Assembly (NCBI GenBank): GCA_001661515.1
Contig: LUVW01000016.1
Location: forward strand, 76,146-140,145
DNA length: 64,000 bases
From: Capniomyces stellatus
Taxonomy: Eukaryota > Kickxellomycota > Harpellomycetes > Harpellales > Legeriomycetaceae
Reading direction: 5' to 3'
Shown piece by piece: positions 45,301-54,773 of the stretch; position 1 is the stretch's first letter; each line of letters begins with the position of its first letter. A model generated the notes under the pieces. It searched no databases. It was given only the letters and a program-made list of their open reading frames with translations, and was not told where the DNA came from. The position numbers were made by a program, and so were the translations under genes.

Positions 45301-45547
45301 GCTGGGCCACAAGGATCTGCCTATCTGCATGGCCAAGACCCAGTACTCCTTTTCCGCCGACCCTGCCAAGAAGAACGCGCCTGTTGGCTTTGACTTGCCA
45401 ATTAGGGACGTACGGCTAAGTGCTGGTGCCGGGTTCGTTTACCCACTGTGCGGCGATATCCAGACTATGCCTGGGCTGCCAACCAGACCATGTTTCTATG
45501 ACATTGATATCGACTCTGAATCTGGCCAGATTTTTGGACTGTTTTAG
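42335..45547 (+). CDS. trifunctional C1-tetrahydrofolate synthase
   Basis: Combines methylene-THF dehydrogenase, methenyl-THF cyclohydrolase and formate-THF ligase, interconverting one-carbon units for purine and thymidylate synthesis. One exon, 1,070 residues. The dehydrogenase/cyclohydrolase domain begins near residue 130 ([14 protein letters not shown]), has the Tyr...Lys pair in QYVRMK (about 180-184), [27 protein letters not shown] and [16 protein letters not shown] (about 395-410). The ligase domain starts near 480, with [16 protein letters not shown] (about 504-519), [20 protein letters not shown] and [19 protein letters not shown]. It ends with [18 protein letters not shown]. The first 108 residues are basic and Asn/Ser-rich ([14 protein letters not shown]) and could target mitochondria, while Met109 (MTVGEAGE) would give a cytosolic-length enzyme. 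Fungi carry both ADE3- and MIS1-like forms; one gene could serve both. Confidence 0.95.
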   Translation: [1070 protein letters not shown]

Positions 45548-46359
45548 CATGCTTTTCCTGTAGCTTTTTTTCATCTATTTAAAGATAATTCACTTTATTT
45601 GTCAGTCTTAAAACTAACTTTTACTTTCTGTTTACTTATTAATTCGCTGCCATTTTAATTGCTCCTGATTCGACATGGAGTCTGAAATTCGTAGCTCTGA
45701 TTGGCTTTTTCTGTTTTTAATTTTTCAATTCACAATCAATTATACATTTTAATAGTACACATTACCAATCAATAGAACTAATCAAAGGTTGAAGACTAAT
45801 GGTAAAATCGCTCGTGAAATGTGCAAGGTTAGGAAATTGCAAATTTCATTATCAAGATGTGTTGGTGTTTTTGTTTATAAAATGTGTGTGATAAAGGGAT
45901 GGATTGAATTCATTGTTTCGAGATTATTGCGCCTTATTGGCAAATCAGGTAAACAGAAAAAAGTGTTTTTTAATAAAAAACTAAATTGTTTAATTAGCAC
46001 ACTAGAAATTGTTTTCACGAAAACGTTAGAATTTGTATAATCAATTGTAATTTATAAAAACTAAATAATCTTATTTTAATTGATGTTTACCTTTTCAGCC
46101 TATATTTTGTTTATAAAACACGATACCAACAATTCCAATTTCTACCAACACAAATATCAATCATTAAATAGCGTTCAGTTTCTGTCAAGCTGTTATTATT
46201 TTTTATTTTCGAATTCAACTTTTTTGTTAATTTAAACAGTAACTCCTATTCGTGAAATTGACTTTACATGATAACATCAACTCGACTGTAAAAATAAATA
46301 AAAGCAAATACGCCAGTACCGAATATACTCACAGCAACAAAGAAAAAACAAATTAAGGA
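45548..46359. other. intergenic region
   Basis: AT-rich. An 83-codon open frame around 45789-46040 opens with TTG and has no family features. Nothing else is seen. Confidence 0.5.
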
Positions 46360-48874
46360 ATGGAGAAGCCACCAAGCCCAAGCTTAGGCCCAAGCTCAGG
46401 CCCAAGCTCAGGCCCAAGTCCAAGTCCAAGCCCAAGTCCAATGCCAAGAATGCCAAAAGTCTCAAAAGATAAGGTAAAGTAAATAACTCTCAAAATATCT
46501 AAATTTGATGCTTTTAAATCTAGCCAACAACTAACCAGTGCTCTGCTATAACTTTGTAAATCCAAACAAAATTGCCAGACTCTAAGCAATAATGAAGAAT
46601 CAGGCAATGAATCCAGGTCAGAAACAATGAAAAAAACACGAGGACGAGGAGCTGAAAAGAGAATCATTGTCGCGGGTGTAGATACAGATACCGAGTCTGT
46701 GACGAAACCGGCTGGGAGGGGGGGGTCGAATTTAAAATCAAAAGCAACTAAAACGGCTGAAACTGATACTGATTTAGAAACGAAACCCAAACCAAGATCG
46801 AGACCAAATACAAAAACTATCACAAATGCAAAAACAAAGGGAAAGGCTGCTGCAAAAACAAATGCGAAAACAAAACCAAAAACAAAACCCAGTTCAAGAA
46901 CAAATAGGCCAATAAACACGACAAAGGGGGCTAATAACACAGGAAATGTCGTGGTTGAGATCATTACGCCAGGAACTAAAACGGGGAACAGTGGGATATT
47001 TAACATGTTTGAAAATCTGAACAAGGACTATGTCGACGAGTTCAAGGATGAGCTGGCACCAATGTCAGTGTTTCCAAAACAAAAGCGAGGTAGATTTAAT
47101 CAAAACTTACAATAACTGTAATCATAATCAGTGCTACTAATACTCTATAATTTAACGAATTGGACTAAAAATCTGATATTTAATTAATATACGCTATATA
47201 GTGATCAAAAAACCATCACGCTATGACGATAGCATGGACGTGAGGTCAGATTCAAGCTTTGATATGGATCTAGGTGTGGATTTAGGAGTGAAAAGCAGTC
47301 CGAATCCAAAAATGGCGAACAAGCGTAAGAGAATGGTGGGAGAAATTTCAAGTCTTATAAGCGGGAGCCCAAACCCAGCAAGCAGCCAGAATCTTGGTGT
47401 CAAAGTCATGCTGAAGCCAAGTCCGTTTGGACGTGGCAACACAAACTCACCAGTGAGCAAAAAGATGAGGCTAAAGACATCAGCCTCAAAAACATACAAC
47501 GACATCAGCACACCAAGCCCAGTCACAAGAACAAGGGGGATCGGGAAGGCAGATAATTTGGCGACAACACCAGACAGCTTGATGGAACAAGTCGATATGG
47601 TTGAGTCCAGCAATAAAAAAAATACGAAAGGGGCAAAGTATTCTGGTTTAAGAAACCAGAAGTTGCTAAACCTGGACGAGAATTCGGATGTAGAAGACCA
47701 CGCACCAAGCATCAGTAATAGAAATAGCGGCGTTGAGATAGTGGTTGGTAGTACGGCGGATGATGCGCTAAGCAACAACAGAGACAGGAGCAGAGATAAA
47801 GAGGCAAACGCGTCGGTTGTTAAGAGGATCAAGGCGCGCAGTTTGAGTTTTGGGAGTAGTTTTGAAAACGAGGTTGATAGGGAGCTGGAGAAAAGGTTGA
47901 CGAGACAGAGGGAAATAGCAGGGCAAATGGGTGTTTTTGAGGTGGATGATTTTGAGAGGATTACATTTTTAAATGGGAGCATCAGCAGCAGCGCGAATAG
48001 CAACGACGATGAGGGCAGTGTGTGGAAAAAGCGGTACACCGAGGTGTATGCGCTAAGGCTTACGGCGCCTGAAAAAAGGTACGAAAGTTTGATGGGCCAG
48101 ACAGAAACACATCTGAAGTCGGCAGACTCACTGGTGGAAATCCAGCAGAACGAGATCAAGGCGCTCAGGAAGCAGCTGGCCGAAGTGTCAAGCAAAATGG
48201 AAAACGTCAGCAAGCTGAACGAGGAGTTGAACGTTAAGATAAGCGAAAACAAAGAAAAACTGGAGAGCTTTGCAAACAACAGCAACAACGGCAACAATAA
48301 CAACAGCAATGATAACAACGGCAATGACAACAACAATGGAAACAACGACAACACCAGTGATAGTGGGAGTGGCGATAGTGGTGATAGTGGTGACGAGAAC
48401 CAGGTTAAAGCTCAAGTCCAAATCGTCAAATCACTTCAGCTCAAAGTTTCCGATCTGCACTCACAGCTGCTATCCGAGAAATCCAAAGTTTCATCGCTAA
48501 TCAGCCAAAGGCGGCTATCAACACACTCAATTGATGTTGTCATTCGGGAAAAACTGTCATTTTCGCAGAATTTCAGCGGGTTTACCGTGGTTGACGTGAA
48601 CAATGATGACATAGCAAGCTATTATTACTGCCAAGTGAAGGGCAAAAACGGGTCTTTCCGGTTCTGCCTTGTTAGGTTTGACGATGACCAAGATTCGTTT
48701 GAGTATTCGCCCAACCTCGACGATTTTGACCTCAACTCAGCCTCTTCCGGTGGGTTTGGTGTCAACCAGCGTGTCTTGGATCTGCTGCCTAGCTACATGA
48801 AGGAGCCGTTTGTTTTTGAGGTTAAGGCTGCAAACATGTTTTTTTGGAGAATTTGTGACTCTTTAAACAAGTGA
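46360..48874 (+). CDS. Csm1/Pcs1-like monopolin subunit with long disordered N-terminus
   Basis: Csm1 (yeast) and Pcs1 (fission yeast) clamp kinetochore microtubule sites and tether rDNA. Three exons (46360-46473, 46579-47089, 47202-48874) join to about 765 residues. Residues 1-38 are Pro/Ser repeats (SSGPSSGPSPSPSPSP). A long Lys/Thr/Ser/Arg-rich region follows, with an element MFENLNKDYVDEFKDEL near residue 190. A coiled coil starts near VYALRLTAPEKRYESLMGQT. An Asn/Asp/Ser-only stretch interrupts it at about 48270-48390. The coil resumes and ends in the globular domain: SFSQNFSGFTVVDV, YYYCQVKGKNGSFRFCLVRF, SFEYSPNLDD, VLDLLPSYMKEPFVFEV and FFWRICDSLNK. This end matches the Csm1/Pcs1 C-terminal domain in order and length. 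The usual proteins are only 190-240 residues. Identification rests on the coil and the C-terminal domain. Confidence 0.8.
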
Positions 48875-49582
48875 TCCTGCTTATTCGCCTACTTTTTTTA
48901 TTATTAATATTGTGAGTACTCGCTCACTTTTTACACTTTTTTTTTACAATGCTTCTTTTTTCCTTTTCTTTATGCTTTTATTGTCAACTTGTTAAATACC
49001 AACACCTCTTTACATTTTTATCCCGGTTCAAATATTTCTTAACTTTCAACCATTATAAATCTACAGTAATAAATACTAGATTCTGGATTCTGGATTCTGG
49101 TTTCTAAACTTTGAAGTTTTTCCTCATATTTTTTTATTATTATTTTCATCATTAGCCTCGTATTTTTTTTCCTCTTTGTCTTTCAATTTGTATGAAGGCC
49201 TTTTTTATTAGTCCAGGTTGAACCGTTTTTGTTTTTCTGTTACTGATTTATTTGGTCCGCTTTTGATTGATCTTAAAATCGCACCATTGGTTGTCGATTT
49301 TACTTGCTTTTCTGGTTGTTTCAATTTCATTTCGAATATTGCTAAATTAGCTCTCTTTTCTCTATTTGCTTTACTATTTTTTTTTTTAAATTCTGCATTC
49401 AAGCTCTAGTAGAATTCCTAGTCAACTTATAGGTAGACCTTCGCTGCTTTATAGACACACATTTCTTTTTTAATTTTTTTTTGCAACTATAGTATCAATA
49501 TACTTCATGCTTTAAACTTCTACTTCATTAACATTCACTCGCTTAATCAACTTTATACCTAAATCCAGCACCCAAATAAATA
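48875..49582. other. intergenic region, T-rich
   Basis: Pyrimidine-rich sequence after the Csm1-like gene. The 63-codon open frames on either strand near 49208-49409 are compositional. No gene seen. Confidence 0.55.
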
Positions 49583-51478
49583 ATGTTGGGCGCATTGTTT
49601 ATTTATAACAGAAAAGGCGAGGTCCTAATTTCCCGAGTTTACAGACACGAAAACAGGTTCGAAACTATTGTCCGACAACTTTTAAATATAAAATTATTCT
49701 TCAAAAAAAAAATAAGCAATAAAACACCCCAAACTAGAAGTGTATCCTAGTATACTCGACTGAATCCTGTTATTTATATATATATTTATATTTGTTGATT
49801 AGGCGATCAGTTTCTGATTTATTCCGAATCAATGTCATTTCCTCCCCAACACCAATATCCTCTCCGATAAACACGTTTGAAGAAACCGTTTTTTATCACA
49901 TTACTCACGCAAACTTGTACCTGGTCGCCGCCTCAAAAAGGAACTCAAACGTCCCTCTGATATTTGAATTCCTTTACAAACTTATCGGTGTCTTTTACTC
50001 CTACTTTGGTCCTGTTAATGAGGAATCTATTAAAAACAACTTTGTCCTGATCTACGAGCTGCTTGATGGTAAGTCTATGTACATGTATATCATTCTTGAT
50101 AAGGCCATTTCTTTTCTCCACTTTTTTTAAATAATACATTTTAAGTCAACGGTACTTTAGCTGTTTATAAGAAGTACACTAACCACAGTTGTTTTTATTG
50201 TTTATACTAATGTTCGGTAATAGAAATGATTGATTTTGGATACATCCAAAACACCGATTTTGAAAATTTGAGACTTTCCGTCAAATCAGAAAACACAAAA
50301 TCCGACTCGGACTGGGTAATTTATAACTCTGTTTAATTTAGCCTCATAGTTTCCCCTATTGTGTCTTTATTTAATGCAAACCCTATTTCACTAAATCGAA
50401 CCTGTCCACGCTCACTTCCAACATCTTGCTTGATCTAAATACATATTAGGTTGTTCCACAAAAGATTATGGCTTCAAACTCAAGTTCCATTTCTTGGCGA
50501 AGAGGCGATATTTACTACAAAAAAAACCAGGCCTTTGTAGATGTTGTTGAATCCATAAACGTTTTGGTTACCTCTCAGGGCGCTGTATCTAAGGCTGATA
50601 TCGAAGGCAGGATCATCGTAAAGTCATACCTTTCTGGTATGCCCAACTGTATTTTAGGACTAAATGACCAGCTTTTAATAAACAAGGACGATACCAAGGA
50701 AAAGTATGTAATCGATTTAAATATATTAACAATACGCATTATAGACATAGCAGCATTTGTTTCAATAACACTTTTTTTACCTGTCAACAACTATGCTTGC
50801 CTTTTAGTGAAAAGACCAAGGTGTGTATTGCTGACTGCCTGTTCCACCAATGCGTAAACCTTGGTGATTTTAAAGTAAACAGAACTGTTTCGTTTATCCC
50901 TCCAGACGGTCAGTTCGAGCTTATGAAATACCGAACAACCGGCGACTTTGACTTGCCCTTCCAAATCTACTCTGTCATCGGCGAACTAAAATCATCGTCC
51001 ACAACTCTGGACATCCAAATAATGATCAAGTCTAAATTTGACGCCAACACCACCGCAAAAGACGTCATCTTAACCATCCCTACACCTCCAAACACCACCA
51101 GCTGCATCATCTCCATTCACGGCGGAGTCATGGGAAACGCTAATTTTGGCCGCGCTAAGTTCAACCCCGAACACAACGCCATTATTTGGAAAATACCCCG
51201 TTTCTACGGAAGCTACGAGTACTCGCTGAACGCCACGGCCAACTTGCTACGCAACGACGTCAACAGCACTTGGGGTCGACCGCCTATCTCTGTTGCCTTT
51301 GAAATCCCTTCTTACACCGTTTCTGGGCTATCTGTCAAATTTATGCAGGTCATTACCGATGGAAAATACAAATCTACAAAGTGGGTCCGTTCCACAACCA
51401 ATGCAGGGTCTTTTCTTGTGAGGGTAAGTTTTATATAGAACATATTGCAACTATATCTTTTGATTTATATTTCAGTAA
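49583..51478 (+). CDS. AP-2 complex mu subunit
   Basis: The medium chain of the AP-2 clathrin adaptor, which binds PIP2 and Yxx-phi cargo at the plasma membrane. Exons: 49583-49656, 49803-50068, 50224-50315, 50450-50703, 50808-51423 and the stop at 51476-51478; about 433 residues. The start MLGALFIYNRKGEVLISRVY is AP-2-like rather than AP-1-like. FVLIYELLDEMIDFGYIQN closes the longin domain. The mu-homology domain has SWRRGDIYYKKNQAFVDVVE, VKSYLSGMPNC, IADCLFHQCVNLGDF, SFIPPDGQFELMKYRTT, NAIIWKIPRFYG and KWVRSTTNAGSFLVR. The linker is short and lacks the QVTGQIGW phosphorylation motif of animals. Intron 1 has an unusual GTTCGA donor. A last GTAAGT...TTCAG intron would place TAA directly after LVR. 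If it is retained, translation ends at 51438 with five extra residues. Confidence 0.92.
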
Positions 51479-51743
51479 TTAATGCCATCATCACTACAAT
51501 CACTACCATCACTATTGCCACAGCTATATATCATTGTTGCTCTTTTATATCCCTTGGCTAACAATATTATTTATTTGTTTGTAGAGCTGATTTTCTGCCG
51601 ATATTTTCTCTCTTTTCCCTCTTTTAGAATGTCCCTAGTTTTTTATTTTGCTTATTCCTTTTTTTAAAATAATGTAAAAAAAAAAAAATTAAATTAAATG
51701 ACCAGCCCATATCCTAGTAATACCCTCTTTGATAGGATACATG

Positions 51744-54700
51744 TCATCTATTTTGAATTGGGTTGCTGGCTAGTGCTTTATAGTCGATTTTTACATTGCA
51801 ACCATCATCTAAACTAGCACACTTGGATATTAATTTAAAATACCCAGCACCCATCTCGTTTAGTTCGTCCACGTAGTCTTTGCTAATCTCTGATGTATCC
51901 TCCGGGAACCATATCTGTGAAATCGTGCTTGTACTAAGCGAAGGATCCATAAAGTCTTGTTTGAATTTCTTACACATGCTTTCTGTCAAGCATATTCCAG
52001 GTCCATTCTCCAAGCCATTTGAATTTTCGTCTACCTTGTCTATAGACTGTCTATTTGATTGTTCACTCGAGTCAATCGGGTCGCCAATATCAATTGACGA
52101 GTATTTCTTACTCACTTCAACTATACCATCCTTGTCGTGTTTCCCGCTTTTACTATTCTCAGTTTTGATAACATTTTTTCCATCACCATTCGGATTGTAG
52201 CTCGTGTAGTCAGATTTGTTATTGCAGATACACACTGGCTCGTTGCATACACATCCACAGTTGCTTGGTTCGCTAAAACTCCTGAGTTTACTGCCGGTAT
52301 CTGATCTTCTTTCAGCTGACAAGTCGATAGGCATGTATGTGAACAACGGCTTTAGGTTTTTTTGTATGTATTTTTTCGTAAACCGTGTTGCTGCGATTAG
52401 TAAAATGGCGTATGCCACACGCACTATCGAAGACTTGGTTTGGTTTACATTCACAATCATTATCACTAGCCAAATTGCCTCAACCATAAACAGACAGTGA
52501 AAAGTTTGTACCAACGAGGTTTTAAATGTCAATCCACCCAGGGAAAATGTACTGGGATCAAGCACGTACTTGAACTGATAATGGTATATCAAGTAAATAC
52601 CAAAAAAGTATATCAGGCAAAAGATGTTGATTAGCGGTGCTATCCCCGAATACGTGGTCCCAATTAAGAATATCAAAAAGTGGTAAGGCACCAATACAGC
52701 CCAATCAAATGCATCAGGTGCGTCACAGCCCAGTCTTTGGCGAGGTGTTGTTGAAAAAATCCGGGGCCCGATACATTTAAAGTATAGCGAGCTGGGAAGC
52801 AACAAGGCAAGTCCTGTGTACAGAAACGCGGAAAGAATCGTATATGAAATAAAAAAAGAGCTGCTGTTTAAAATAAGCTCGGTGGCTTGGTCAAGAATCA
52901 CTATAGGGTCCTTGTAAAACTGCGTGAGCTGGTTGAAGATTCCAATAAACGACGTGGATATTTGAGGAAGGATGAATACTGTAAGCGACAAAAACATAAA
53001 AAGGTTTTGGCAAAGCTTGTTGTTGGCATCCATATTTCGAGCATGGCCCTCCAGATTTAGCAAAAATCGCAAGAAATATGGAAGCATTATCACCAAAATT
53101 GACATAAGCAGCGGAGTTATAATTCCTTGGATCTCGTATTTAAATCTTATCTCTTTGTCCTCCAGACCCAGAATCTTTAGCAGGTTGTCAATATTTGAAA
53201 TACTGCTAATAGCAATACTCAATGAGCCCCAGGTTAATACCAGCAGCACCAAAACCATTGACGACACAAACGTTCTGAACTTTCTTTCGATTAAACTGTA
53301 ATTCAAATTCTGCCATATTATATCGGCTGTGTCGTTATCAACCAGCTTGGAATCCACAACCATCGGTTCTTTATGTACTAGCGACTGCGCCATTAAGTGT
53401 GGTGATATTTGCTCTGAAAATAACACAAATGCCGAGCACGTGTAATCCATGCTATTCTCCATATGTGTTTTCGCCTCATCAATGGCCTTATTTTGAGCCA
53501 TCAGCTCGCCCAAGTAGTGCTTTATTGCATCCACTTTTTTTCCTGTTATTACATTCCAAGTCAAGTGTGCCTCTTCTCTCTTGGGGCAAACCAATCTTGT
53601 TTTGCCACTCTCTTCCCAATCTACGCTTTTATCAGCAGAGTATAATCTTTCTGACTGGTCATACGCCTTTTTGCATCTTGCTATATATTTGGTCAGAATG
53701 CTTTCTATCCTTGCCACATTTCTATTTCTAGCTTCCACCATGTCTGTCAACCTTGAAACATTGCTATTAAATTAATAATATATTATTTTTTTTTATCTAA
53801 GCAACCTGAATCAAAGTAATAAGTTCATTTCAATAAAAAAAAACAGAATAATAAGTTCACTCGTATTTTTTTTACTCAAGGTAATTAGTCAGTCGCCCTT
53901 TCTACCTGTTTATGGCTATTTCAAGAACCTGTCCCGGAAGTTCAGATAATAGAATTTTCAAGGTTTCTTTATTAACCAGCTTGTTGTTTAAGCCACGTAG
54001 CAGTATTGTCCTTGATCTTACAGGGGCTTCCTTATCAGACTGCACAAGGTACGCCTGTCGTAATTTGATGTACAACACACACTCCCTTATAACAAACACC
54101 AGTATTGTACCTATTTTTAAGACGTCAACCATTTAGCACGTTACCACCGCTGTTAACTAGTTCATTTTGGCTGACTTACATATTAGTACCGAATAAAACA
54201 GCAAATTGATCCATATCATGTTGCTATCTCTTCTCAGATTGGAAATAGTGTATCGATACAAGCCATTATTTCTATCCCCACCCTTCTTGTTGGAAGGCAT
54301 TATGACAAGCAGGGATACTGTCGTTGAGATTGCAAAAAATTGGTACATCTTTTTTATAGCCCTGATCATCATATAGGCGTCAAGCGATATGTTTTTTAGC
54401 ACATCCGTGTCTCTGTCTGTAAAAGTAGGCCCTAACCAGAATAGCACCCCTCTTTTGAGGCTCGTAGGCGCGCTTCTAAATTGTTATTATATACAGGCAC
54501 GTTATTCGTCTTATTCGCTTATAAATACAAATGCGAATTTAAAGTCATAAACATCCCGTTTATATAGTTGGAATTAGCCATTTACGTTTTACTAGTAGTA
54601 TAGACCCGTGGCGCATAAACATTTTTGATCCTAGGCCTTAGTATACAGAAAATAGCAACAATGATCAGTCCAATAGCCATGTAGGCGATCAGCGAAGCCC

Positions 54701-54773
54701 AAAAGTCTCTGATTGATACCTCTTTATACGTTGGTTTGTCAACCCCACTTGTAGCGTTATATTCTGAATCCAT
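51744..54773 (-). CDS. CSC1/TMEM63 family mechanosensitive or osmosensitive cation channel
   Basis: Hyperosmolality- or stretch-gated channels of the plasma membrane or endomembranes. Four exons (54586-54773, 54180-54475, 53906-54110, 51744-53763) give about 902 residues with consistent phases. Exon 1 has the first membrane helix (DFWASLIAYMAIGLIIVAIF) and the family's YAPR element. Exon 2 has LFWLGPTFTDRDTDVL and LDAYMMIRAIKKMYQFF. Exon 3 has the start of the cytosolic RRM-like domain (RTILLRGLNN). Exon 4 has the coiled charged segment, CSAFVLF, IIWQNLNYS, and the long membrane core, including LEGHARN and YQFKYVLDPSTFSLGG. I count about ten or eleven helices. The last 190 residues are a polar cytosolic tail with a cysteine-rich patch (CGCVCNEPVCICNNK). 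Confidence 0.88.

Noticed and set aside
45789..46040. 83-codon plus-strand frame
   Set aside because: Opens with TTG, has a basic, low-information sequence and no neighbouring exon.
49583..51478. AP-1 mu as the identity of the adaptor chain
   Set aside because: The N-terminus (FIYNRKGEVLISRVY) and the ending KWVRSTTNAGSFLVR fit AP-2 mu better than AP-1 mu.
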